From Polytrichum commune (taxonomy: Eukaryota > Streptophyta > Polytrichopsida > Polytrichales > Polytrichaceae), in assembly GCA_950295325.1 (NCBI GenBank), contig OX485804.1, positions 8,370,001-8,434,000 on the forward strand: a DNA stretch of 64,000 nt, given 5' to 3'. The first letter of the stretch is position 1. Every line of letters begins with the position of its first letter. Positions 48,370 through 60,700 of this stretch are shown here, piece after piece. The notes beneath the pieces were generated by a model. It searched no databases. It was not told the origin of the DNA and saw nothing but the letters and a program-made list of their open reading frames with translations. The position numbers and the translations under genes were made by a program.

Positions 48370-48519
48370 TGTCCGACCTCGGTGGCCTAAAAGCATCATC
48401 AGGTCATCACCGCAGTTAAAATCAACTTCTCAGGTAGAGCGATATGATGATGATGAACATTACTTTTGAGTGTCTCGCTTCTCCCAGGAATTTCATGTGA
48501 AGGAACCTACCTTCAAGGA

Positions 48520-51500
48520 ATGTTGATGTTATGTTGTAAGGGACTCCTTCCCGTATCTTCCATATTCTCTTCTGCCGCTCCCACCTCCCTCATTCACAGG
48601 GTAGTATCCACAAGTCGTAGGCGCAAGCTTATCCGGTGCATCGTTTCCTCCTCTAATTCTCCTACTGGTTTCCAATCTTGCAAGATGGCAATTGCCAACC
48701 CTAACCTCCTCACAACGGCACCATCCCTTCCATCCTTCGCATCTCCACGATCATCATCATCTTCTTCTACTTCTTCTTCTTCTTCTGTCACAGTTAGGTC
48801 TGCTTTTGGGAAATCATCGCAGCCATGGCCTTCGATGTCATCCACCTCTTCTTCTTCACGCAGGAGCATTGTGCCTGCCTCACTTGCTTTGCTCAATCGG
48901 GGTCCTGGGGTTAGTTTTGTGGGTCTTCGAGCACAAAGGTCAGGGGGGAAGAAGGAAGGAGTTGTGAAATCGGAACGTAGCAAGAGAGCATATCGAACGG
49001 TACCATCTGCGGAAGCTCGAGATGGGAGGATCAACCAAGGGGAGTTTACAGAGATGGCATGGCAGGCCATAGTGGCATCCCCGGATGTGGCCAAGGAGAG
49101 CAAGCAACAGATAGTGGAAACCGAGCATTTGATGAAGGCGTTGTTGGAGCAGAGGAATGGGTTAGCTCGAAGGATTTTCGCAAAAGCGGGTGTGGACAAC
49201 ACATCTTTGTTGGAAGCCACCGAGAGGTTTATTCAGCGCCAACCGAAGGTAATGGGTGACACAAGTGGGTCTATGCTTGGCAGGGAATTGGAGGGGTTAA
49301 TAGAGAAGGCAAGAGGCAAAAAGAAGGAGCTCGGGGATTCTTTTGTCTCCGTGGAGCATTTGGTGCTTGCATACGCTACAGACAAGAGGTTTGGGCAACA
49401 ACTTTTCAAAGATTTTCAGTTGAGCCCCAAGAATTTGGAGGCTGCGGTTCAGTCCATCAGGGGTTCCCAGAAAGTCACCGACCAAGATCCGGAGGGGAGG
49501 TACGAGGCTTTGGAAAAGTATGGGAAGGACTTGACGGAGATGGCAAGGCAAGGGAAATTGGACCCTGTCATTGGACGTGACGATGAAATTCGGCGGTGCA
49601 TTCAAATTTTGTCACGAAGAACCAAGAACAATCCAGTGTTGATCGGTGAGCCTGGTGTGGGGAAGACAGCCATTTCGGAGGGTTTGGCACAACGGATTGT
49701 GCAGGGTGATGTTCCACAAGCACTTCTTAACCGTAAGTTGATTTCTTTGGACATGGGGTCTTTGATAGCAGGGGCTAAGTACCGAGGTGAGTTTGAGGAC
49801 CGTCTCAAAGCTGTACTTAAGGAAGTCACAGAGTCCGACGGCCAAATTATCCTTTTCATCGATGAGATACATACAGTTGTAGGTGCCGGTGCCACAAGTG
49901 GGGCCATGGATGCGGGTAACCTTCTGAAACCTATGTTAGGTCGTGGAGAGCTTCGTTGCATAGGGGCAACCACATTGGACGAGTATCGAAAATACATTGA
50001 GAAAGATCCGGCTCTGGAACGTCGGTTCCAGCAAGTTTATGTCGACCAACCATCCGTGGAAGACACCGTTTCCATTCTACGAGGTCTTCGAGAGCGGTAC
50101 GAATTGCATCATGGGGTAAGGATCTCAGATAGTGCTTTAGTGGAGGCGGCTATGTTGGCAGATCGATACATAGCAGACCGGTTTCTTCCAGACAAAGCTA
50201 TCGATCTTGTGGACGAAGCTGCTGCCAAACTGAAGATGGAGATCACTTCCAAGCCCACAGCTCTGGATGAAATCGATAGGTCTGTGTTGAAACTTGAAAT
50301 GGAGAGATTGTCTTTGAAAAGTGACACAGACAAGGCATCACGAGACCGTCTGGACCGGCTTGTCACTGAGCTGGAGTGGTTGAAGGGCAAGCAAAAGGAG
50401 TTGACAGATCAATGGGAACATGAGAAGTCGGTGATGACTCGCATCCAGTCCATCAAAGAAGAGGTGGACAGAGTTAACCTGGAAATTCAGCAAGCAGAAC
50501 GAGATTATGACCTAAACCGAGCTGCGGAGCTGAAGTATGGAAGCTTAATGACCTTGCAACGCCAATTGGAAGCTGCTGAGAAGGCTTTGGATGAGTATCA
50601 AAACAGCGGCAATTCCATGCTCCGGGAGGAGGTCACAGGAAATGACATTGCAGAGATTGTGAGCAAGTGGACTGGAATTCCTATCTCAAAGCTACAGCAA
50701 TCGGAGAGAGAGAAACTTCTTCATCTTGATGATGAGCTCCACAAGCGTGTTGTTGGCCAGGATCCAGCAGTGAAGTCTGTTGCAGAGGCTATCCAGCGCT
50801 CAAGAGCCGGCTTGTCTGACCCTAACAAACCTATTGCCAGCTTCATGTTCATGGGACCAACTGGTGTTGGTAAAACTGAGTTAGCCAAAGCGTTGGCGTC
50901 CTATCTGTTCAACACAGAGGAGGCTATGGTGAGGATTGACATGAGCGAGTACATGGAGAAGCATGCGGTGTCTCGGTTGCTTGGAGCACCTCCAGGTTAT
51001 GTTGGCTATGAAGAAGGTGGTCAGCTCACAGAGTCGGTTCGGCGGAGACCGTATGCTGTCATCTTGTTCGACGAGATCGAGAAAGCGCATTCAGATGTGT
51101 TCAACATCTTCCTCCAGATTTTGGATGACGGTCGTGTTACCGATTCTCAAGGCAGGACAGTGAGCTTCACCAACACAGTCATCATCATGACGTCAAATGT
51201 GGGGTCGCAGTATGTGCTTGGAAATGCTGACAACATGGCTGGGAGTAGTAAAGAAGTCATTTACGAGGCAATGAGGGCTCGTGTCATGGAAGCTGCAAGA
51301 ATGACATTCCGACCTGAATTCATGAACCGTATTGACGAGTACATCGTGTTCCAACAGCTTGACCGCGACCAGATCAGCCGAATCGTCAAAATCCAGCTTG
51401 AGCGTGTGCAGACGAGGTTGAAGGACCGCAAAATCAAGTTGCAGGTCACTGAAAGTGCTGTGCAACTGCTTGCAAGCATGGGTTACGACCCCAACTATGG

Positions 51501-51738
51501 AGCTCGGCCGGTGAAGAGAGTCATTCAACAAAGCATGGAGAATGAGCTTGCAAGGTCGATTTTGAAGGGAGAGATCAAAGAAGAGGACACTGTTATGGTT
51601 GACACAGAACTCACATCTGTTGCTGGTGGTGGCCTGCCGCAACAGAAACTCACCTTTAAGAAACTGGAGGTCACAGATGCATCAAATCCAAGCGTGGATG
51701 CCGATTCACCCGTTTTTGTACCAGGACTTCAGAATTGA
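48520..51738 (+). CDS. CLPB3: Chloroplast ClpB disaggregase (ClpB3/HSP100), intronless
   Basis: One uninterrupted frame of 1072 aa from the first in-frame ATG. A later ATG at 48685 (MAIANPNLL, better context) would give 1017 aa, nearer the usual 970 or so; both give a Ser-rich transit peptide. The mature part starts near [14 protein letters not shown]. It has two Clp-N repeats, AAA-1 with Walker A GEPGVGKT (about 376-383) and Walker B ILFIDE, the ClpB middle coiled-coil domain (about 570-690), AAA-2 with Walker A GPTGVGKT (about 779-786) and VILFDE, and the C-terminal D2 domain with [12 protein letters not shown]. ClpB hexamers pull proteins out of aggregates with Hsp70; the plastid form is needed for chloroplast development and heat tolerance. 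A perfect heat-shock element lies upstream. The lack of introns is unusual, since the Arabidopsis gene has several. Confidence 0.96.
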   Translation: MLMLCCKGLLPVSSIFSSAAPTSLIHRVVSTSRRRKLIRCIVSSSNSPTGFQSCKMAIANPNLLTTAPSLPSFASPRSSSSSSTSSSSSVTVRSAFGKSSQPWPSMSSTSSSSRRSIVPASLALLNRGPGVSFVGLRAQRSGGKKEGVVKSERSKRAYRTVPSAEARDGRINQGEFTEMAWQAIVASPDVAKESKQQIVETEHLMKALLEQRNGLARRIFAKAGVDNTSLLEATERFIQRQPKVMGDTSGSMLGRELEGLIEKARGKKKELGDSFVSVEHLVLAYATDKRFGQQLFKDFQLSPKNLEAAVQSIRGSQKVTDQDPEGRYEALEKYGKDLTEMARQGKLDPVIGRDDEIRRCIQILSRRTKNNPVLIGEPGVGKTAISEGLAQRIVQGDVPQALLNRKLISLDMGSLIAGAKYRGEFEDRLKAVLKEVTESDGQIILFIDEIHTVVGAGATSGAMDAGNLLKPMLGRGELRCIGATTLDEYRKYIEKDPALERRFQQVYVDQPSVEDTVSILRGLRERYELHHGVRISDSALVEAAMLADRYIADRFLPDKAIDLVDEAAAKLKMEITSKPTALDEIDRSVLKLEMERLSLKSDTDKASRDRLDRLVTELEWLKGKQKELTDQWEHEKSVMTRIQSIKEEVDRVNLEIQQAERDYDLNRAAELKYGSLMTLQRQLEAAEKALDEYQNSGNSMLREEVTGNDIAEIVSKWTGIPISKLQQSEREKLLHLDDELHKRVVGQDPAVKSVAEAIQRSRAGLSDPNKPIASFMFMGPTGVGKTELAKALASYLFNTEEAMVRIDMSEYMEKHAVSRLLGAPPGYVGYEEGGQLTESVRRRPYAVILFDEIEKAHSDVFNIFLQILDDGRVTDSQGRTVSFTNTVIIMTSNVGSQYVLGNADNMAGSSKEVIYEAMRARVMEAARMTFRPEFMNRIDEYIVFQQLDRDQISRIVKIQLERVQTRLKDRKIKLQVTESAVQLLASMGYDPNYGARPVKRVIQQSMENELARSILKGEIKEEDTVMVDTELTSVAGGGLPQQKLTFKKLEVTDASNPSVDADSPVFVPGLQN

Positions 51739-51829
51739 GTTTGTTGTTCTGAGGATTTTTCCACACACATCGCAAGAGGGACGAGATTGCTTCTACATGA
51801 CTTGAACTGTGCAGATGATGTAACCCACT

Positions 51830-52755
51830 GAACACATTATGAGCAATCTTTTGAGTAGACTGACTTCAGTGGACTCAGTAGAGTTTCTGAGGATGAGCAG
51901 AGTAGATTGTAAAGGATCTTCTTACTTTAGGAGGGGATTTTGTGATATATTGTAATTCATCGCTAGTTTCATGTGGACTGTCTTGAAAGTTGGCCAGTAA
52001 ACACAGAATCGTACGGACATGGGTGGGTCGTCGATATGGAGATTTCCCCAATCACCTTTGACTCAAACTACTTGAGAGGAAGGCAGAATAGTTGAGAGCA
52101 AAAAATCTTTGTAATTCTACAGAAACCGCGAATCAATTTAACAACCGATTCTCCTTCCAAATCTTTGCCTACAACTCGAAATGCATGAGGTTATCTATTT
52201 TTGGTCAGAGCAAGGGATCTGCACTTCCACTCAGGACCAGTTGTGGGGCATCTCAAATTACTTGAGACTATATTCTAAAATTTGTTTTAAGAAATTTTCA
52301 TACATATTGTAGAGAATGTTTTGTATGCTCACAACATGATAAATCACTGAACATTTTGTGAGGAAACAAAGTAGATTAGTGGATTTAAAGAGTTTCTGGT
52401 GGTGAGCAAGCTGTATTGTGAAGGATCTTCTTAATTTAGGAGGGTTTTTGTGATATGATGTCGTTCATCTTCATATCCACATGGATTGTTTTGAAATTTT
52501 GGCCAGAACACCTAAAATTGTACAGGTCATTGTTATGGAGATTTCCCTAATCACCAGTAATTATGCTTGAGAAGAAGGCAGAATAGTTGAGAGCAGGAAA
52601 AATTGTAGTTTTATAGAAACTTTGATCAACAACTGTATCTTCTCTAGTTTCTACCTGTAACTCAAATTGCATGAGGTCACCAATTTTTCACCAGAGCAAG
52701 GAATCTGCATCCGGAATTAGGGTCATTGGTAGGGCATCTTCAAATCATCCATACA
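51830..52755. repeat. Tandem duplication downstream of CLPB3, period about 508 bp
   Basis: Two diverged copies, about 51830-52260 and 52325-52755, share AAGGATCTTCTTA, TATGGAGATTTCCC, AAGGCAGAATAGTTGAGAGC and GCATGAGGT in the same order. The first copy covers the probable 3' UTR, so alternative polyadenylation sites may exist. Confidence 0.75.
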
Positions 52756-55106
52756 TCATGTATTGATGAAATATACAAATTTGATCCTCAGACCCTTTCT
52801 TGTGATTAGAAGTTAGAACCATAAAAAAAACATGCAACATATAGTTTAAGAAGCTTGTTTCTCTTATTTTCTTTGCTTCTTGCATGCCTTGGCTTTTTCC
52901 TTTGAGAACTTATTCATAATCTTGGAACTCACTGTATAGCGTACTTGAACACAATGTAATTGTGCATGGGAAGATAATGCATTAGATTTGAGGTTTAGGG
53001 TATAGTGTTTAGACTACTATATATATATGTACACTGATATGTGCAATTAGGTTGCCTCTTTGCCCAATGCAAAATACCTTGGTTCAAAATCAGATCACCA
53101 AAAGAAAAAAAAGAAATATCCTATATTTTGTTACTGATGTACAAATATTCAAAATAGTGTGAACTGTCGATAAAAAAAATTTAGCATGGGCCAACCTAAT
53201 CGCACATATCAGTGTAATCAACTTTCCATTGATGTGGCAACTCTACAGAATTCCCTTTCTGTAGAATTTTATAGGATATTGTAAAGTGGGGTCCAGTACT
53301 GAAGCAGAGAGAGGTGCCGAAAATATGCGTTGGCAATACCACAACCATCTGGGTGTCGAATTCTAAGCTTTCATTCAATACCCTTACCCATTGATACATA
53401 TGAGGTTCTTGTTTGTTTCGTGGAAAGTGGTTGGCCACTTCAAGCACTAAACTGATCTAACTTGTTGCCTGCACATCAACCTACAGCTGCGACCTTGCTA
53501 TGACCATGGGTATCAATTTTGTGAAGTTGGAAATGCACACATATCGCTAATTTCTGTCTATTCTCTATGAAATGATGTGATGAAATTTACGTGTGTAAGC
53601 TTAAGTTGCATTGACTAAATAAATTGTCATGGAAGAGCAAGTAGTATTTAATTCTTCTGTACAAGTCAGATTTGTCTATTCTGTGCGGATTTCAGTTCAA
53701 CACTTAAAGAGAGTAATGCTCAAAAACTAAACCATGATTTTTTGTTGTTCCTTTTCTATATAATATGGGTATTCAGATGTAGGTCCGATAGGAGCCAGTT
53801 ATGTACCAAAACAGTATTTGCATCACATAACTCAGAGAATTCTTTCAAAAAAATTCTGATAAATTTCTGTGAAGACACTTAAGTTGTGAGTGGAACTACA
53901 AACCTTGAAGATTTGAATCTTGAGTCTTTGGTTAAATCATTACATAGAATATTCCTCATGTGGATGATACAGCATCGAAATAGATGGAATAGTATATTTC
54001 TCTTGGGCAAAGTGTAGATACTTGCCTCAGTCAAATGACATTCGGAATGCAAGGGAATGTGAGCCTCACAGCAATGGAATGTGCCCCTGGTTCTAAGTTC
54101 CTTGCCTTGGATTGGTCACTATACTTTTTACATCTATTATTGTGGGATGAAAGTTAGTATGGGTTGAAATTATGATGGTTCATTGTATCTTATGTGTGGG
54201 TTGAATATGAAGGTGTTTATGAACTAAAAAACTACTAGTATTCAAATATAATTGATTGATTTTTTAGAATAATTTTTATTAATAATATTGATATTACATT
54301 GATATTGCATTTTCCAACCTACTGTTATCCGTGTTGGTGTAAAAAACATTGAATTTCATGTTTCTAGTTTTTAAACATATAGCATGGTGGGTTTGAAAAA
54401 TGGTGTGGATCAAGAAAAGTTACATGAACCAAAATCATCGCGTTATGACAAAATTATCAGGGACCATATGAATAGGTGTAGAAGATGTACCAATCTCAAA
54501 ACTTGAAATCATGGGGCTTGATCCTCTCACTTTAATGTAACCTAGCCTCTATACAAGTGCAATAGCCATGTTGTGCCACATGGATTCCTCATCTATCCAA
54601 AAACATGCCAAGGAGGTCATATGTAGAAATTGATATACACTCTAAGCTCCGTAATATCATACTTTTGGCAACAAAGGTGCACGTGATAGTGAGTTATGTA
54701 GTGTTGACATGGATGCGTGATAAAAAAGAGAATTAGTGTAGCATGTGACATTATGAAATAACACAAAGTCAACATTACAATAATGACAATAATTATAATG
54801 ATGACAATGTGATGTATGCAAGCATGTGGTTTGAATTCTTTGGTGGTTTATTTTAATGTCAAAACCCATAATGTATGAGAGGTAAATGTAACAACAAGGA
54901 GTAAACTAAGAACATTCGTTCCCTAGGGTTTCAACATATAAGAGAAGGAGTGAGAGTAAGGAGGTTGATATTACAAAGTTTAGAGTGTATTATTAAGTAG
55001 ATAGGCCTACTAACGTGAGGCCATGCCCTATTACCGAACACCTCACAGTTGGGGCATGATTGTTGAATGCTCTGAGTCCACAAATTGTTGGTGAAGCCCA
55101 CACTAC
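52756..55106. other. Intergenic, no gene recognised
   Basis: AT-rich. Small frames such as 53196-53447 (-) and 54931-55176 (-) match nothing known. No paired inverted repeats were found. Confidence 0.4.
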
Positions 55107-55109
55107 TTA

Positions 55110-55609
55110 AGACCACTTCACATACAAGCCAAGAGTTGTGACCATGAAATTGTGAGAGCTCAAGATAAGTGACCAAAGGCCACCCAAGACACTTCCAAAT
55201 TCATGTAGTGTGGTCACAGGCCCTCAAGTGTAGTGTGAAGTCATATGTGACCGGGCCCTCAACCAAATGCTATTTCAATGATTTTTTTTATTCATGTGGA
55301 GTCCTTGCACATGATGAAATATAATAAATCAATGGTTGTGAGATTTCGGAGTGCCAATTTTGTGCTAGGCCTACCTCCAAGAGGTGGTTTTGGAAAATAG
55401 CCCAAGCGGCCATGAAACATACTCCATTTGATGCTATATGCAAATCCATGTAGAATTGACATCCATCTTGCATTCACTTACTCCATTGGTCCCTCAAGCA
55501 TAGCGTGGAGTGAACTTGGACCGGCTCCGCTTTTTCCATCAATGAGAGTGCTTGAAGTGCCGATGTGGAATGCGGTCGTGGGGCCTCAATCTTATGTGTG
55601 AACTAGCCC
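55110..55609. mobile_element. TTA-flanked Harbinger-like element, copy 2
   Basis: 500 bp, TTA on both sides (55107-55109 and 55610-55612). Left end AGACCACTTCACATACAAG; right end, reverse-complemented, GGGCTAGTTCACACATAAGA. Interior collinear with 9685-10110, for example GACACTTCCAAATTCATG and CCTCCAAGAGGTGGTT. It is somewhat longer than copy 1 through an extra 60-70 bp near the right end. Confidence 0.68.
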
Positions 55610-55904
55610 TTAGATGAGTTCTTAGTTGTTTGTATACGAGATTAGTGAAGGGTAAACCGTCAAGGAAAGGGCAATGGTTTTTACTTAGAGTAGCTACACA
55701 CCTACTACGTGATCGAAGTCGAGCCTATCATATTTTGAATGATCATAGTTTGAACATGCAATCTTTTTTGAACATATGTCTTTTTTTTGTATGCATTCTT
55801 GAAGTCACACCTGTTAACTTCCACATACCACTCAAATATAAGTGTCGCTTAAGATAAGTAGTTGAATCAGGCATGTCTACCTTAATACGATGTGTTTTAA
55901 TATT

Positions 55905-56705
55905 ATGTCCGCACTAGGACCATCAACCGGCCTACAACAATGAGGGAGTGTTTCATTTTGATAGGATTTTTTTATGGTCTTGTATGTAGTGAAGTGAACG
56001 GGCAAAACTACACTACATTACATCCACCGAGGTCACTATGAGTAAGACGAACAATCCTTGTTGATAACACTAAATTTCGAAAAGAGTTCTAGAAAAAAAA
56101 AAAACTTAATCTTGCCTATAGACCACGCCTCTTTTTGAAATGCCACGCAATACATCTATATTGAACAACCATGCCCACACTACGGCCAAGTGTTGCCCCT
56201 TGGCAACAACAGGAGTCCTTGTTGATAGGGGAGGTTCGTCTCTTTCCAAAACTCATTGCTATCAATAAGGATTTTTTTTTGTCTTACTCATAATAACTTG
56301 ACTGGGTGTAATGATATACTGCAATTTCCAATTCCGCTCATTCACTTCACTGCACACAAGACAAAACTCCTATCAAGATGGAAACTCTCCCACTATTGTG
56401 CATCAACCGTTGGTCCTAGTGTGAGCATGTGGAAGCTTCCCTTGTCAAGAAGGACTCTTGTTGTTGCCAAGGAGCAGCGACTTGGCTCTAGTGCAGGCGT
56501 GACATTCATCTCTTTCCGAAATCTACTGCTATGAGTGAGGATTTTCCATCCTGCTGCTCACCACAACCACTGGACTTATTAGTTGTGATGATACACAGTA
56601 GATACATTCACTTCAACACATACAAGACAAGGACTCTCTATCAACATGGAAACCCTCCCACTGCTGTGGGCCAGCCAGTCGGCGGTGCTCCCTAGTGTGG
56701 CCATG
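55905..56705. repeat. Compound inverted/direct repeat cluster
   Basis: A unit of about 165 bp occurs three times: inverted at about 55905-56055, direct at 56255-56425 and 56525-56705. It contains GTCTTACTCATAATAAC-like, TTCACTTCACTGCACACAAG and GATGGAAACTCTCCCACT segments. Between them TTGCCCCTTGGCAACAAC at about 56197 is inverted relative to TTGTTGTTGCCAAGGAGCAG at about 56458. No coding region. Confidence 0.6.
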
Positions 56706-56762
56706 TTCCCATAACCCAGCCTGGAGAAAGTGGGCGCGGTGATGCAGATGCAGATGCCTTTT

Positions 56763-56804
56763 AGCCACTTTTAGCGCACTCTCCAGAGTGCGCTAAAAGT
56801 GGCT
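56763..56804. repeat. Perfect 42-bp palindrome (20-bp arms, 2-bp loop)
   Basis: AGCCACTTTTAGCGCACTCT, then CC, then its exact reverse complement. A further GCCT/AGGC pair lies just outside, separated by a small mismatch. It could form a cruciform or a strong RNA hairpin. It lies in the upstream region of the dynein light chain gene and belongs to no element I can delimit. Confidence 0.9.
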
Positions 56805-57562
56805 GTTTTAGGCGCCTCGCATCCTACCTTACCATATTTAGAGGTGTCGGAGGCGAATCTGTGGCCTGTCCACAACGTGCTTACATCTGGGAGCCGGTGA
56901 CTGGGAACTTTTCCAATGTCAAATGGACACCTGCCTGCATGCAATGGTTTCCCCCGCCATCCACCCTCATCACGGCCTCGTCGTGGAAGCTCGTCCTTTC
57001 CATGCCGACGATGCTTTCTCAATTTCCTCTACTCAGCTCATCAGTAGTTCTCGGGCCAATTCCGATGGATCACTCCTACAGTTGTAAGATCTTGAGTACT
57101 CATGAGGATTGACTCGTTTTGATGATCGAGACTAAGAGGAGGAAGGAGGAGGAGGAGGAGGAGGGATGGAGTGCGTGAGAGAGTGCATAAGCAACTTGTG
57201 GGCTCTTCAGGAGCGTCGCTACGCCATCGTGTATGTATCGGTCACCAGATTTGTGCGAACCATGCTGCGGGTACTGCTTCTCAGCCTTCCGAGATACTAT
57301 TCCTAGTCGAACGTCGTCGCTAATTCAGGTTCGTTCATCATCTCTACCCTCTCAATCTCAACATTCGTCACTTTTTTTATCGACTTCAGGGACCCTAAAG
57401 CCCTAATTCATTCACAATGTGTCCTGGATGAGTTGACAGTGATGTGTGTACCATGCCAGTTCTGGTCCACGGAATGTGTTGGCACCGGTGCGTTATGCAG
57501 CAAAATAAGGCCCCTCGGATTCCAACCCTAAGTGTAATCACTCAACTAATTAAGTGGTTCCC
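56805..57562 (+). promoter_or_regulatory. Upstream region and possible leader of the DYNLT2B-like gene
   Basis: GC-richer than its surroundings. It contains a (GGA)n run at 57140-57165 and a 47-codon frame starting at 57175 (MECVRECISNLWALQ...) that would be an upstream ORF if transcribed. A donor-like CAG/GTTCGT at 57328 suggests a leader intron. No TATA box is assigned. Confidence 0.4.
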
Positions 57563-57696
57563 ATGCCGGATTATGGTAAGTTAATTTGGCGGAGGCATCA
57601 CACTTCTTGGCATCAACTCAGCCAGCTGCAAGGTGGTTATCTTTCTCAGTCTAAAGAGCTGTTGCATGCTGGAGCTTTGGTTGATTCCTACATGAA

Positions 57697-57729
<33 letters not shown>

Positions 57730-60700
57730 CGGTCGTCAATTTTTTAGTTCATTGATCAGTTGTGAAGAACCCCGGTTCGAGAGACTTAGTGTAAAGAGGA
57801 TTTGTAAATTCCGATATTCCTGTAATGTATTTAAAGGTCAGTCTTGATGATCGATCTGGAAGCATCCATCCCCAGAGGGAGATTTAAGAATGCAGAATTC
57901 TGTTGGAAGGAATAGTTGTAAGTTAGTTCCCATGGCAGCTGCAAGGTGGTTATCTTCCTCATTCCAAAGAGCATGCTGGGGTGTTGGTCGATTCCTTTTT
58001 ATATATATATGTATATATATTGGTCGTCAGCATGTCATTAATCAGTTGTGAAGATAGACTTGTTTCATCATGATGCAATCCTGGTTCACGAGATTCAGTG
58101 CAAAGAGGTTTTGTGCATTTCAAAACCCCTTTGATATTAATATTGCATGGTCAGTCCTGATGATCGATCTGGAATCCATCTCCAAAGGGAATTTCAAGAA
58201 TTCAGGATTTTGTTGGAAGGAATAGGTGTAAGTTAGGTACTTCTAATTGCAGCTCCAGGGTGGTTACCTTTCTCAGTCTAATGAGCTATTGCATGCTGGG
58301 GTGTGGGTTTATTCCTTCATGTATATATTAGTCGTCAATTTCTCTCGCGGCATTTCATTGATCAGTTGTGAAGATAGGCTTGTTTCATGATGCAATCTTG
58401 GTTCAAGAGACCTAATGCAAACAGGTTTTGTGAATTCCAAAATCCCTGCAATGTATTGCAAGGTCAGTCCTGATGTTTAATTTGGAAGTGTCCATCCCCA
58501 TTAGTAGTGTTAAGTACCCAGGATTCTGTTGGAAGGATTAATTTCTTAAGATTGGCATGTGGGAATGACACGGTAGCATAAAACAAGTAGCCATATTTGT
58601 CAGGTAATTACTGTGAATGTAAAGCTTTATTTAATTCATGGATGCAGGTGCCCAGAATTCTCATCAGCTGGACTGCAAGGACATGGTGAAATGTAGTGCA
58701 AAATGTAGTAAGGATAGTGCTGGACCAGCCCCTCATTGGTCTCTCTTCAGTTGCTGCTCAGAAATGCGGGTGCACTAATTCAAAAGATGAAGGTAAACAT
58801 CACACAAATCCACATCCACTACTTCTCAACAATTATCGGTTGAGTAGAGGGCAGGTGTGGTACTGTTCCAAGCTTCATTTTTCCAGAGTCAAAACAAACG
58901 ACAGAGAAAATATGCGAGGCAGATGGACATTGGCAACTCTGATAAAAAAATGAAAAGTGATACTTAAGAGTTCAAAGTCACTTCACAATTATTTTGCAAC
59001 TGCTCTGGCACTATCTTCATTTAGGAATGTGGATCGGCCACAATTGTGTTCGTTTTGGTCAAATTGGACAAACATTTCATCTTCTCCTGCTCTTTAAGTG
59101 AGGTATGATTGTGCTGATTGTTTGGACATCAAAAACAATCACAAGGATGCTGGAGTTCAGGTGCTGTCAAATGTATTGATTTGTGCATTCATGCAACAGC
59201 AGTACATCAGATCCCAGTGAGAAATCCAATTGTAGGCCAATGTACTCATAATCTCTTCAGTTTTGTGAATTTTTACATATTTGTAAAACCTGGGGCTTTG
59301 CACACATGACTGAGACTGACAGAGGCCAGCCATGACAAGCAATAAAACCTCCTTCATCCATCCTTCCCCCAAAAACCCACAGTGAATATCTGGAAGAAGG
59401 TGACTTCTCTATTTCCTTTACCCTAGTGAGGACCCTTCCACTAATTTTCTGACCTGACCTTCTTCCTACTAGGTCTCTACTGTAAGGAAGAAGGTTGCCA
59501 GGTTGATAGCGAAAGTAACTGGAGATAAGGAACAGGACATCAGGTATTACAATGAAAAGCATTCCAGTCGAATCCGGGGCAGTCGTGTTTCTGAGTACCA
59601 GAAAGCCTCAGGCAAGTGCACTTTAAGAGGTCCAACAGGTTCTTCTCTGTCACAAGTAGAATGAGGGAGCACAGTGTATGTTTGACAGAAACCTGGAAAG
59701 AGATGGTTTTTGAACTCCATATTCTGTTGCTATTTTTGTTAGTTTTAAAGGGAGGCCACCACATAGCTGCAAAATTATGCTGTTGGAAGGAATATTTTGG
59801 GCGCAGACATCTCTTATATGGGCGCTCACAAGAGCAGCTTTCAAAGGCATTCCACCCAAACATCAATGAAACAATATCACTTAATACACTTATATCACCT
59901 GAAGTAGGTATTTAAGTACCTCCAAAAATCCAACTCTTTAATGTGACTCTTGCCAGATGCACAGGAGGTTGTCATTTTGAATTGACTACCTGGTGAATTC
60001 TTCAACCAAACATTACTCAAGTACACGGAGGCTGTGCCATGTGAAGAATCTCAGGTTGTGGTTGATAGGATGTGTCTCATCCAAATCCACTCTGTGTAAT
60101 GCAGGTCAAAAAACGGAGTTGAGTCGCAGCAGCAACAGTTCACATAGTGCTGCATTAGGAAGAACTCAACTTGATCCAGACAAGTCTGAGAAGGTTCATA
60201 TTCTTGCTCAAATTTGTTGTTTGCACAATGTGGTCTTTTGTAAGCGTGCATATTGGGTGAATATTCTCGTTTTATGCTTCAAGCTAATGTACACTCTGCG
60301 CATATGTATCTGGAAGCCATTTGGATCCTTATTACTTAACCACATCTGCAACATGAATTTGCCTTGTTACCTATTCAAAGTGAAGAATCACTGGTTGAAT
60401 GTGCATCAAGCTGTGCACTTACCCAAGTCTGCGTACAACATAATGGTGCAGGTGGTGCTTCTGAGCGACATACAACATGCTCCCATTGCCAGATCACGTT
60501 TCTACTCGAGCAAAGCAAAAGAACTAATTCAACAAGTTTTGAAACAGAAGCTGACAGGTGTGGTGTATGATCCCGAACTGGCTCCCCTGTTGGTTAAGGA
60601 AATCACAGAGGAAGTCAAGATGGGCCTCAAAGGTGCGGTCTTCTGTACTGCTATCTTCTCTACTAACAACTGATGTTCCTGGGATTCACATTACAAAAAA

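Larger units (their letters stand above)
47859..48519. promoter_or_regulatory. Shared intergenic region between divergent zinc-finger and CLPB3 genes
   Basis: The two start codons are 661 bp apart and point away from each other, so both promoters must lie here. It contains (TTC)n at 47865-47893 (leader of the zinc-finger gene), (TCTTC)n at 48297-48331 and a heat-shock element at 48352-48369. TATA-like AT-rich sequence occurs at 48015-48060, but no box is assigned with confidence. Confidence 0.6.

Noticed and set aside
59993..60673. 226-codon plus-strand frame taken as a single exon
   Set aside because: Only its last part matches the Tctex1 domain. The middle (about 60195-60450) has no family similarity and is better explained as an intron read through in frame.
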